From the NCBI GenBank assembly GCA_910579645.1, contig CAJTVK010000011.1:1-51116 (forward strand): DNA of 51,116 bases, written 5' to 3'. The number at the start of each line of letters is the position of its first letter. Positions within the stretch are counted from its first letter, which is position 1. Source of the stretch: an uncultured Lachnospiraceae bacterium. GTDB taxonomy: Bacteria; Bacillota; Clostridia; Lachnospirales; Lachnospiraceae. Made by a program: the position numbers and the translations under genes. Below the pieces are notes generated by a model, which had not been told where the DNA came from, searched no databases, and saw nothing but the letters and a program-made list of their open reading frames with translations. Of this stretch, positions 7,143 to 15,558 are shown piece by piece.

Positions 7143-8537
7143 TTATTTTCCCTGCTCTCTTCTTACAAACCTTGCAATAAAAAAACCGTCCGTCTCATGA
7201 ATTCCCGGCAGGAGCTGCAGATATCCGTCCTTGGCCGTGGCTTTTTCCGGTACCTTTTCCAAAAATCCGTCTATGGATTCCGCCTCAAAAGGATGGTTTT
7301 CCAGAAACCACCGGCAAATTTCCTCGTTTTCTGCCCTATGTATCGTGCAGGTAGTATATATCAGCGCCCCGTTCGGCTTCACATAACGCCATGCCGCTTC
7401 CAACAGTTCCTTCTGCAGCCCGGGCAGTTCCCGCAGGCTCTCCGGCGTCACATGATACTTGATATCCCTCTTCTTTCCCAGTATCCCCAACCCGGAGCAG
7501 GGCAAATCCGCCAACACCACATCAGCCTTTTCCTGCAGCGACCGGTCGTATGCCCGCCCGTCAAAAACCTCCGTCTCCAAGTTTTTCAGGCCAAGCCGTT
7601 CCGCATTTTCCCGGATTAAGGCTGCCTTTTCCGCCGAAACATCCCTGCACAGCACCCGTCCCGTCCCTCTTAGCCGTTCTGCCGCATGCGTTCCTTTTCC
7701 TCCGGGCGCGGCACATATGTCCAACACGAAATCGCCCTGCCGTATCCCCGCACATTCCACTGCAAGCATGGAACTTACATCCTGCACGGTAAACAGCCCT
7801 TCCTCAAAACCCGGAACATGTCTCATCCCCTCTAAATGTGTCAGGCTATAGGCATAGTTCAGATAAGGATGAGGCTGCACCTCTACTCCCGCCTCCCGGA
7901 TTCTCTGCAGGAGCATAGCCTTCTCCGTCCCTGCAGGCCCGCCGGATTCCGGCTCTGCTTCCCCTGTATCCTGTCTGAGCCTGACGGTCACCGGATGCAC
8001 CGACAGCATGGCCTGCAGCATCCGTTCCGTCCGTTCCGGCCCGTATTCTCCAAGCCACATGGAAACCAAATAATCAGGCATGGAATAGGCCACCGACAGA
8101 TAGGCCAAAGGTTCCTTCTCCCTATCCGGATAGATTTTTTCCAACCGCCCTTTCTCCCGGGCAATATTGCGCAGTACCCCGTTCACAAATCCTTTCAGCT
8201 GTCCGAACTTACGTTTTCCTGCCAGTTTCACCGCCTCGTTGCAGACTGCCGCATCCGGGATTCCGTCCATAAATAAAAGCTGATACACACTCATCCGCAG
8301 CAGACACCTTATCAGCGGCTTCATCTTTTTCACCGGTACCTTTGAATAATGATTCAGCACATAATCCAACTGAATCCCCCGCTCTACCGTTCCTTCCGTC
8401 ACCCTCTTCAGAAATGCCTTCTCTTTCCCTTCCATATAATCATGCTTGTCCAATACATCCCGAATCAGCAGATTGCTGTATGTCCCTGCCGCTTCCATCT
8501 GAAGCAGCATATCCAAAATCAATTCGCGCACATTCAT
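7143..8537 (-). CDS. rsmB: 16S rRNA (cytosine-967-C5)-methyltransferase
   Basis: RsmB methylates C967 of 16S rRNA. The 464-residue product has an N-terminal NusB-like helical domain (about 1-140) and a C-terminal Rossmann methyltransferase domain with SAM motif DICAAPGGKGTHAAE, motif IV PCSGLGILGKKRDIKY and the catalytic-Cys motif TCTIHRAENEE. I choose the ATG at 8537 because GAGG stands 6 bases upstream; an ATG at 8549 would add four residues. In related genomes rsmB follows yugP/fmt directly; here about 2.2 kb with a lectin gene and repeats intervene. Confidence 0.94.
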   Translation of the reverse strand: MNVRELILDMLLQMEAAGTYSNLLIRDVLDKHDYMEGKEKAFLKRVTEGTVERGIQLDYVLNHYSKVPVKKMKPLIRCLLRMSVYQLLFMDGIPDAAVCNEAVKLAGKRKFGQLKGFVNGVLRNIAREKGRLEKIYPDREKEPLAYLSVAYSMPDYLVSMWLGEYGPERTERMLQAMLSVHPVTVRLRQDTGEAEPESGGPAGTEKAMLLQRIREAGVEVQPHPYLNYAYSLTHLEGMRHVPGFEEGLFTVQDVSSMLAVECAGIRQGDFVLDICAAPGGKGTHAAERLRGTGRVLCRDVSAEKAALIRENAERLGLKNLETEVFDGRAYDRSLQEKADVVLADLPCSGLGILGKKRDIKYHVTPESLRELPGLQKELLEAAWRYVKPNGALIYTTCTIHRAENEEICRWFLENHPFEAESIDGFLEKVPEKATAKDGYLQLLPGIHETDGFFIARFVRREQGK

Positions 8538-8640
8538 ATTCAACCTCATTCCCGCGCTGCCTGCCGCACCGCCTGCTTACAATATATCTGTTTCTTCCAT
8601 TTAATGACAATGCAGCTTTTTTTGATGACGAAAATCAGCA

Positions 8641-8694
8641 ACCCCGCTGCAGGCAACGAAGCATCATACTTGCAACGCGGCAAAACAGCGGGGT
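8641..8694. repeat. Dispersed GC-rich palindromic repeat, copy 1
   Basis: Arms ACCCCGCTG and CAGCGGGGT (9 bp) enclose 36 bases containing the shared core CTGCAGGCAACGAAG. It has the same orientation as copies at 10624 and 20815. It sits between the lectin gene stop and rsmB. The rest of the 8538-8751 gap holds nothing else I can recognise. Confidence 0.7.
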
Positions 8695-8751
8695 AGGTGA
8701 CCGGCAGCATGAGCCTGCGGTCATGAAACACCTTCTGCACCAGTTCCGGAA

Positions 8752-10596
8752 TTAAAAATCAGACAGTTTGAATTGAGGGTAATATGTAAATCCAAATTCT
8801 TTCTCGAATTCGCTATCCCCTAAAATCGCATGACATTTCTCCAAAAACTCTTGGATATTCAAGTCGATTTTTTCTTCCGTCTCTATATCGTTTTCACTGT
8901 TGCCGTCATTTGCGGCATCCATATTTATATAGCTGACATGATTCTCTGCAAATCGGTGAATGATATCGGTTAATAAATCATTCCGGCCGGAATCCTCCAA
9001 ACCTATGCGGAAACGCTTTTCTATTTTTTCCTCTTCCGTAAGACCCGGGGAATTATCAATCTCAAGAATCTTACCGGTAAACTCATCGGCCATGATGAAT
9101 GCCGGTGTCTTAAGCGGATTGCTTATTTGATTCATTCCTTGGTATTTCTCCAAGCACATCTGTCTCCATTCCTCCCAGTTTCCCCCATATATCCCAAAAA
9201 GCTTATAGGACAATTTGCACCCTTTTACATGTTCCGATCCAATGGTAGCAGGCCCTCTCTCGCAAGCATAAAGCAAACGGTTTGCCATTTGATGACAGAC
9301 CCCATCTCTTCCATACCTTATGCCGCAATTGTCCCTGCCGTAACTTTTGCCTTCCACACTATCATAATCCGTATATTCACCATTATCCCTGGCTGTATAA
9401 ATTTTCCCTGTGGCAATAATCCGGGCAAGAACAGTGTTCCCGTCACTTACATCCATGTCATAATATTCCGGATCCGTCTTCAGCGGAAGGGTACCGTTGC
9501 AGCCGAAAAAGTAAGAGTAATCACCATCGGTATATGCCCCGGTGTGGGACAGCTTGGATATTTTCTGCACATTTTGAGAATACCAGTACAATTTTGAACT
9601 TTCTAACTCAATCGGAAGAATATAAAACTCCAGCGCGCTAAGATACTCCGAAAAAAGCTCGTCTTGCGTTTCGGCTGTTTTACCGGCAATACATCCAAGG
9701 CAATAGTTGTACGGAAAATCAACTATTATTTCACGTATATCCGTATAACCACCGGGATTATTGGAGAGTCCCACATACTTCCAGTTACTTGCCAACTTAA
9801 AAGATAAGTCGTAGATAAAACGATTACCTTTATAAGTTCCTACCATCGCTTTCAGTCCCACAATTCGTTCGCATGGAGAAAACGTAAATGATTTAAAATG
9901 CTCCCCTCCCATATTTCCATGTTTGTCCATTTCAACATCTTGCGGATAAACAACCTGTATATTGTCAATGGCATCCCCATAGCCAATTCTTATCTCCGAA
10001 GGGTACTTACAGCCTTCGCTCTGGTAATCGGGGAAATCATCAAACAAATGTGGCTCGGTCGGCATCGCATCTATTGACTCACCGCTCTTTTTAACCTTAT
10101 CATTTTTAATAGGGATCGTATAAGCCCCAATGCAAGAAAGATATCCATCTGAAAAAGGATCGTCATTCGCTCTTGCCGTGCTTCCGTAAATACATGCCAT
10201 TGCTGTTCCCGGCTCAAAGTCAATCTTTTTTTCCCTAAGATTAGTAACCATGGATGTTGATGAGTTAACTATAAACCGCTTGATTGATTTCGTAGTTCTG
10301 AAAGTCAGCCCAAAAAGAAAATGGTTTCCTTTATAGTCGCCCGTCTTAGCCTCTATGCCGATAATCCTTTCATCCGGTTCCAGATTTAAAGATTTGTTCT
10401 GCCCGCCGCCTTGGGCATGGCCATGCTTTTCAAGAGTAATTCCGCCGGGATATGCCAACTGTATATTATCAATTGCATCCCCGTAACTGATATAGATTTT
10501 ACACGGAAATTGGCATTGATATCTAAGATAATCTCCGCTGTCATCAAAACTCATGGGATTGATGGGATTCGCATTAATGCTATCAGATTTCGTCAT
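8752..10596 (-). CDS. Tandem jacalin-like lectin protein with unrecognised C-terminal domain
   Basis: This 614-residue protein has two homologous beta-prism modules (about 15-162 and 183-328). Both have FDD near the start, YGDAIDNIQ, a HGxxxGG glycine patch and ERIxGxxAxxGxYKGNxF, the pattern of jacalin-type mannose/galactose-binding lectins. Residues about 335-614 match nothing I know; they include GRDGVCHQMANRLLYA (Cys434-His435), which has the look of a papain/NlpC-like nucleophile helix, then an acidic helical tail. There is no signal peptide or membrane segment, so it is cytosolic or exported by another route. GGAGGTGA lies 4-5 bases before the ATG. The gene is visibly more AT-rich than its neighbours, interrupts a conserved operon and is bracketed by palindromic repeats, which suggests acquisition. 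A carbohydrate-targeted toxin or effector is possible but not shown. Confidence 0.7.
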   Translation of the reverse strand: MTKSDSINANPINPMSFDDSGDYLRYQCQFPCKIYISYGDAIDNIQLAYPGGITLEKHGHAQGGGQNKSLNLEPDERIIGIEAKTGDYKGNHFLFGLTFRTTKSIKRFIVNSSTSMVTNLREKKIDFEPGTAMACIYGSTARANDDPFSDGYLSCIGAYTIPIKNDKVKKSGESIDAMPTEPHLFDDFPDYQSEGCKYPSEIRIGYGDAIDNIQVVYPQDVEMDKHGNMGGEHFKSFTFSPCERIVGLKAMVGTYKGNRFIYDLSFKLASNWKYVGLSNNPGGYTDIREIIVDFPYNYCLGCIAGKTAETQDELFSEYLSALEFYILPIELESSKLYWYSQNVQKISKLSHTGAYTDGDYSYFFGCNGTLPLKTDPEYYDMDVSDGNTVLARIIATGKIYTARDNGEYTDYDSVEGKSYGRDNCGIRYGRDGVCHQMANRLLYACERGPATIGSEHVKGCKLSYKLFGIYGGNWEEWRQMCLEKYQGMNQISNPLKTPAFIMADEFTGKILEIDNSPGLTEEEKIEKRFRIGLEDSGRNDLLTDIIHRFAENHVSYINMDAANDGNSENDIETEEKIDLNIQEFLEKCHAILGDSEFEKEFGFTYYPQFKLSDF

Positions 10597-10623
10597 AAGT
10601 CACCTCCGAATATGAATGCAACA

Positions 10624-10708
10624 GCCCCACTGCAAGCAACGGGGCATTGACCCCCGCGGCGGCAGCCGAATATCCGCACAAGTGCGGCTGCTCGGCTCGC
10701 TGCCGCGG
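10624..10708. repeat. Dispersed GC-rich palindromic repeat, copy 2
   Basis: Two hairpins lie side by side. 10624-10645 is GCCCC/GGGGC around the core CTGCAAGCAACGGGG; 10654-10708 pairs CCGCGGCGGCAGC with GCTGCCGCGG and contains an inner CCGCAC/GTGCGG stem. It lies in the 152-base gap between yugP and the lectin gene, so it would be in the lectin mRNA leader. Confidence 0.75.
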
Positions 10709-10748
10709 AAATAAATGAATAGGAAAAGATAATATGCGGCTTCCGCAT

Positions 10749-11456
10749 TCAGTCGTCGCTCCGCCTGCCTCCGAACAGAAGCGCCAGCCGCAGCAGCTGC
10801 AGGATTGACGAGGCCGCCCCCGCCACATAAGTAAGTGCGGCTGCCGCAAGCACCTTCCTACAGTACCCGGTCTCCTGCCCGCCGGTGATGCCGCAGTCCT
10901 GCAGCATCACTAACGCCCTGGAAGATGCATTGAACTCCACCGGCAGCGTCACAACCTGAAACAGCACCGCCAGGGCAAACACCCATATTCCCACCTTTAC
11001 CAGTGTGCCGTTCATGCCAAGCAGCACCCCGAGAAGAATCAGCGGAATCCCCAGCCTGGAACCGATATTCGCTGCCGGCACCAGCGCGCTCCTCAGTTTT
11101 AACGGCGCATAGCCTTTCTGATGCTGCACCGCATGTCCGCATTCATGGGCAGCCACCCCCACGGCCGCCACGGAAGCCGCGCCGTAGGTGCTGTCCGACA
11201 GCCGCAGCACTTTATTTTTCGGGTCATAATGGTCTGTCAGCTCCCCCCTTACTTTCTCTATCCGCACATCATGAATCCCGGCATAATTCAGGATGCGTGC
11301 CGCAGCCTGCGCACCGGTCATGCCGCTCATGCATCTGACTTTTGCATATTTACTGTATGTGCCGTTCAGCTTCACGCTGGCAGCCATGCACAGAACCGCC
11401 CCAATCAGAACCAGCACATAAGTGGGATCAAAATAATAACCTAAAAATCCAGACAC
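10749..11456 (-). CDS. yugP: Membrane zinc metallopeptidase of the YugP family
   Basis: The 235-residue integral membrane protein has the zinc-protease signature HECGHAVQHQKGYAPL and hydrophobic segments near residues 9-28, 130-150, 155-175 and 195-225. N-terminal YYFDPTYVLVLIG is typical of the family (putative neutral zinc metallopeptidase). Substrate is unknown. The start is a GTG at 11456, 12 bases after the fmt stop, with GGAGGG about 9 bases upstream. Its place after fmt is usual in Clostridia. Confidence 0.85.
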   Translation of the reverse strand: MSGFLGYYFDPTYVLVLIGAVLCMAASVKLNGTYSKYAKVRCMSGMTGAQAAARILNYAGIHDVRIEKVRGELTDHYDPKNKVLRLSDSTYGAASVAAVGVAAHECGHAVQHQKGYAPLKLRSALVPAANIGSRLGIPLILLGVLLGMNGTLVKVGIWVFALAVLFQVVTLPVEFNASSRALVMLQDCGITGGQETGYCRKVLAAAALTYVAGAASSILQLLRLALLFGGRRSDD

Positions 11457-11468
11457 TCCTTTTCCCTC

Positions 11469-12461
11469 CTAACTGTCCAATACTTCCCCTTCCGCCAGCG
11501 GGCAGCCCAGCAGAAACTCCTTGACGGGCAGCCGTTTCTTCCCTTCCAGCTGCACCTGCAGCACTTTCAGCAGCCCGTTTCCCGTCCGCACATAAAAAGC
11601 CTCTTTTGTCACTTTCTCTATGCGGCCTGTCCTTTCCTCATTCTCCGCAGGCCTGCAGGCTTTTGCCTGTCCGCCGTCCTCCGGCCTTCCATGCAGGCCG
11701 TCATCTTCCTGCACCGGCTCGCACTCCCATATCTTCAAAGTCTTTCCACGGTAATAAGTATATGCACTGGGCCAGGGATTTAACCCCCGCACCAGACGTT
11801 CCAAGGAAACCGCATCCCTGCTCCAGTCTATCCGCCCAAGGGATTTCTTCATCAGGGAAAAATAAGTGGCTTCTTCCTCGTTCTGCTTCTCCGGTTTCAG
11901 TTCCCCCCGTTCTATCTTCGGCAATGCATCCACAATCAGCTTTGCGCCCGCCTCACACAGCTTGTCATGCAGGCTTGCGCCGGTTTCTTTCGCCTCCAAA
12001 GGCACGGTGCATTTCATCAGCATATCCCCGGTATCCAAGCCCCTGTCCATCTGCATGACGGTAATCCCCGTTTCCTTTTCCCCGTTCAGGATGACCCATT
12101 GAATCGGTGACGCGCCGCGGTATTTCGGCAGAAGGGAAGCATGGATATTGATGCATCCGTATTTGGGCATCGTCAGTATCTCTTCCGAAAGCAGCTGCCC
12201 GAAAGCAGCTACCACGAAAATATCCGCCTCATATCCCCGGAGAATTTCCACCGCCTCCGGCTCCTTGATTTTCACCGGCTGAAAAACCGGAATCCCGTAT
12301 TTCAGCGCACATTGCTTCACAGGCGGCAGCTGCACCCCCTTGCCCCTGCCCTTCGGCTTATCCGGCTGGGTGACTGCGGCAGCGACCTGATGTCCCGCCT
12401 GCACAATCGCCTCCAATGCTCCCACCGCAAAATCCGGCGTTCCCATAAAAACTATTCTCAT
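11469..12461 (-). CDS. fmt: Methionyl-tRNA formyltransferase
   Basis: Fmt transfers a formyl group from 10-formyl-THF to Met-tRNAfMet for translation initiation. The 330-residue product begins with MRIVFMGTPDFAV and contains the active-site block NIHASLLPKYRGASPIQW and the MQMDRGLDTGDM motif, then a C-terminal OB-fold. Near residue 255-280 there is a longer, polar linker (EDDGLHGRPEDGG...) than in most homologues. AGGAGG stands 8 bases before the ATG. It pairs with def, which removes the formyl group. Confidence 0.95.
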   Translation of the reverse strand: MRIVFMGTPDFAVGALEAIVQAGHQVAAAVTQPDKPKGRGKGVQLPPVKQCALKYGIPVFQPVKIKEPEAVEILRGYEADIFVVAAFGQLLSEEILTMPKYGCINIHASLLPKYRGASPIQWVILNGEKETGITVMQMDRGLDTGDMLMKCTVPLEAKETGASLHDKLCEAGAKLIVDALPKIERGELKPEKQNEEEATYFSLMKKSLGRIDWSRDAVSLERLVRGLNPWPSAYTYYRGKTLKIWECEPVQEDDGLHGRPEDGGQAKACRPAENEERTGRIEKVTKEAFYVRTGNGLLKVLQVQLEGKKRLPVKEFLLGCPLAEGEVLDS

Positions 12462-12580
12462 GCCCTGACCTCCTATTCCAAGCGGTATCCGCCCTTCCGG
12501 CTCTCCGCCGCCCTCCCGCTGCCTGACAGCCTAACCAGCCCGTGAGTGCCGATGCCGTCCGTCCTTCCGAACGTCTTCCG

Positions 12581-13060
12581 TCATTCCTCTTCTTCCACAT
12601 CCTCCGAATTCATCAAGGCTCCTTCTACTTTTTCCACATAAAGATGCCCGTCCAGATGATCCAGTTCATGGCAGATGGCACGCGCCAGCAATTCCGTCGC
12701 TTCTATTTCATACTGTTCCATCTTTTCATTATAAGCAATTGCTTTCACATAATTCGGCCTGGTGACCACTCCCGTCTTCCCGGGTACGCTTAAGCACGCT
12801 TCATAGCCGGTCTGTTCCCCGCTCTGCTCCACAATCTTCGGATTCACCATTACATAGGGATCTTCCCCGGTCACGTCAATTACCACAATACGTTTTAAAA
12901 TTCCCACCTGTGGCGCCGCCAGCCCCACGCCGGAAGCGTCATACATAGTATCCAGCATATCGTCAATCAGTTCACTGACGCGGGGAGTTATCTCCTTGAC
13001 CTCCTTGCACTTTTTATTTAACACATCCTCTCCCATTTCTCTTACGTTGCGAATTGCCAT
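12581..13060 (-). CDS. def: Peptide deformylase
   Basis: Deformylase removes the N-formyl group from nascent proteins. The 159-residue product has motif 1 GVGLAAPQVG, motif 2 EACLSVPG (Cys89, a metal ligand; Ala replaces the usual Gly) and motif 3 HELDHLDG (His131, Glu132, His135). These define an iron/zinc-dependent class I enzyme. GGAG stands 5 bases before the ATG. It is separated from fmt by 120 bases and from priA by a tandem array. Confidence 0.95.
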   Translation of the reverse strand: MAIRNVREMGEDVLNKKCKEVKEITPRVSELIDDMLDTMYDASGVGLAAPQVGILKRIVVIDVTGEDPYVMVNPKIVEQSGEQTGYEACLSVPGKTGVVTRPNYVKAIAYNEKMEQYEIEATELLARAICHELDHLDGHLYVEKVEGALMNSEDVEEEE

Positions 13061-13082
13061 CGTTCTCCGTTCCTTTCCTGAT

Positions 13083-13218
13083 TGTTTTATTTCTTGATAA
13101 TTCTATTTCTTGATGATTCTATTTCTTGATGATTCTATTTCTTGATGATTCTATTTCTTGACTGTTTTATTTCTTGACTGTTTTATTTCTTGATTGTCTT
13201 ATTTCTTGACTGTTTTAT
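13083..13218. repeat. Tandem array: about eight 16-bp units in the priA-def gap
   Basis: ATTTCTTGA recurs at 13089, 13105, 13121, 13137, 13153, 13169, 13185 and 13201, exactly every 16 bases, with a ninth partial unit running into the priA stop codon. Units differ slightly (GATGATTCT, GACTGTTTT or GATTGTCTT between the cores). It is AT-rich, unlike the GC-rich 16-bp array at 5642, and noncoding by frame. Confidence 0.93.
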
Positions 13219-15558
13219 TCAGTATGCTCTGATCGGGTCAAAATCAAACTGTATGCTTTCCTTTTTTATTTCCTTCCGCTCTTCTTTCCCCTCCCAGAAT
13301 TCTTCGATATCATTCTTTACCTCTACCAGTCTACCATATTTTTCATGTTTTATATACAGTATAAAACGATAAATATCATTAATTTTCCCCACCGAGGCGG
13401 GTGCCGGCCCGATCACATGCAGACGGTTCCCTTGCACCACGCTTTCCCGAGCCTGCTTCCCCGCTCCGCCATGCTCCGGGCCAAGCCTTCCTCCCTCGGC
13501 CTGCGCCATGCCGCGCACCAGCCCGCCGATTTCCTCCGCCAGCGACTTCCCTTCCTCTTCTTTCAGGGAAGTCACCAAAACTGCCAGCATATGAGCCGCC
13601 GGCGGATAAGCCAGCATTTCCCGGTACAGAATTTCCTCTTCATAAAAACCTTTGTAATCCTGCTTTGCCGCATAAACAATGCTGTAATGCTCCGGATCGT
13701 AAGTCTGTATCACCACTTCCCCGGCTTTGCCGCCCCGGCCCGCCCGCCCGGCGGCCTGCGTCAGCAGCTGAAAGGTACGCTCCCCCGCCCGGTAGTCGTT
13801 CACATGCAGCGACAGATCCGCCGCAAGTATGCCCACCAATGTCACATTGGGAAAATCATGCCCTTTCACAATCATCTGCGTGCCCACCAAGATATCCGCT
13901 TCCCCGTTGGCAAAGGCACTCAGTATTTCCTCGTAGCTTTCTTTTGTCCGCGTCGTGTCCGCATCCATCCGCAGCACCCGCGCCCCGGGAAATTCCTTTC
14001 CGATGGCTTCCTCAATCTGCTGTGTCCCGGCACGGAAGCCAAGGATATATTTGGAACCGCAGGAAGGACAGATTTTTACTGCCGGCTGCTCATAGCCGCA
14101 ATAATGGCAGACCAGCTTCCCGTTTTTATGCTCGGAAAGGGAAACATCGCAATGCGGGCATTTCATCACATGCCCGCATGACCGGCAGGAAACAAACCCC
14201 GCATACCCTCTCCGGTTTAAGAACAGTATGCTCTGCTCCCCCTTCCTTAGACGGTCTTCCACCAGCCCATGCAGCTTCCGGCTGAAAATCGAGCGGTTCC
14301 CTGCCTTCAGTTCCTGCCGTAAATCCACCGTATAAACCGCCGGAAGTTCCCCGCCGGCCTGCCGTCCCGTCAGTTCATAAAGCTTATACCGCCCGTTTTT
14401 CGCCCGGTAATAGGCTTCCAGAGAAGGCGTGGCCGACCCCAGCACCACAAGGGCATTTTCCATGGAAGCAATTTTTTCCGCCGTCTCCCTGGCATGATAT
14501 TTAGGCATAGTCTCGCTTTTGTATGTATTTTCATGCTCTTCGTCTATAATAATCAGCCCCAAGCGGGGAAAAGGGGTAAACAGCGCGGAACGGGGCCCGA
14601 TGATCACATGGATATCCCCTGCTTTTGCCCGTTCCCACTGGTCATACTTCTCTCCCGCGGAAAGAGTGGAATTCATGACGGACACCCGGTCGCCGAAACG
14701 CATATAGAACCGGAGCAAAGTCTGATAGGTCAGGGCAATTTCCGGTATCAGCACGATTGCCTGCCTTCCCCGCTTTATGATTTCCTCGATCAGCGCCAGA
14801 TAAACCTCGGTCTTCCCGCTGCCCGTAATCCCGTGGATGAGGCAGGTCTTCCGTTCCCCTCTGTCAAAATCCGCTAAGATGGCCGTCGCCGTTTCGTATT
14901 GCTCGTCACTTAAGATTTTCCGTTTCCGGTAGTTCTCCGCCCGGGCATCGGAAGAATCTCCGGATATCCTCACCGGATTGCGGTATCCCTGTTCTGCCGA
15001 AACCGCAATTGCCCCCTGCCGCTCCAGAGCCTTTACCGTCTGGGCGGAAACATGGAGTTTACCCGTAACCAATGACATAGGCAGTTCATATACCTGCATC
15101 AGTTCGTAAAGCAGCCTTGCCTTTCCGGTATAATGCTTTTTTTCGCACTCTTCCAGCAGCTTCACCGCCTCTTCACGGGAAAGCAGGAGACGGCAAGTTC
15201 TTTTTTCCGGATTCTTTATCTTCCGTTTCACCGGAAGCACGGTTTTCAATGCCATTATCATCGTGGAGCCGTATTGTTCTTTCATCCATGCCGCCAGCCG
15301 GATATAACGGTCCTGCGCCGGAAGGCTCTTTTCCTCCAGAGCGGCAATCGGCTTCAGCTTCTCCGGCGCATATTCCGCCCTGTCCGTCAGGCCGATGCAG
15401 TAGCCTTTCCTCAGACGGTTACCTGCCCCGAAAGGCACCGACACACAGCTTCCCGGCTTCACCCTGCCCCGCAGTTCCCCGGGCACTACATATTGAAACA
15501 TACGGTCCACCTTTTCGTGGGATATGTCAATTATGATGTTTGCATATTTTCCTTCCAT
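13219..15558 (-). CDS. priA: Primosomal replication-restart helicase PriA
   Basis: PriA recognises stalled or repaired forks and reloads the replicative helicase. The 779-residue superfamily-2 helicase has an N-terminal 3'-end-binding domain, Walker A HGITGSGKTEVY, DEEH box, the paired four-Cys zinc clusters (CRSCGHVMKCPHC and CHYCGYEQ ... CPSC) and the QAAGRAGRG motif VI. AAAGGAG stands about 6 bases before the ATG. The start lies inside the end of murE (28-base overlap), so the two are translationally coupled. Confidence 0.95.
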   Translation of the reverse strand: MEGKYANIIIDISHEKVDRMFQYVVPGELRGRVKPGSCVSVPFGAGNRLRKGYCIGLTDRAEYAPEKLKPIAALEEKSLPAQDRYIRLAAWMKEQYGSTMIMALKTVLPVKRKIKNPEKRTCRLLLSREEAVKLLEECEKKHYTGKARLLYELMQVYELPMSLVTGKLHVSAQTVKALERQGAIAVSAEQGYRNPVRISGDSSDARAENYRKRKILSDEQYETATAILADFDRGERKTCLIHGITGSGKTEVYLALIEEIIKRGRQAIVLIPEIALTYQTLLRFYMRFGDRVSVMNSTLSAGEKYDQWERAKAGDIHVIIGPRSALFTPFPRLGLIIIDEEHENTYKSETMPKYHARETAEKIASMENALVVLGSATPSLEAYYRAKNGRYKLYELTGRQAGGELPAVYTVDLRQELKAGNRSIFSRKLHGLVEDRLRKGEQSILFLNRRGYAGFVSCRSCGHVMKCPHCDVSLSEHKNGKLVCHYCGYEQPAVKICPSCGSKYILGFRAGTQQIEEAIGKEFPGARVLRMDADTTRTKESYEEILSAFANGEADILVGTQMIVKGHDFPNVTLVGILAADLSLHVNDYRAGERTFQLLTQAAGRAGRGGKAGEVVIQTYDPEHYSIVYAAKQDYKGFYEEEILYREMLAYPPAAHMLAVLVTSLKEEEGKSLAEEIGGLVRGMAQAEGGRLGPEHGGAGKQARESVVQGNRLHVIGPAPASVGKINDIYRFILYIKHEKYGRLVEVKNDIEEFWEGKEERKEIKKESIQFDFDPIRAY

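Noticed and set aside
10583..10849. An 88-codon minus-strand ORF across the GC-rich repeat
   Set aside because: It spans the yugP end and the palindromic repeat in another frame, with no conserved sequence.
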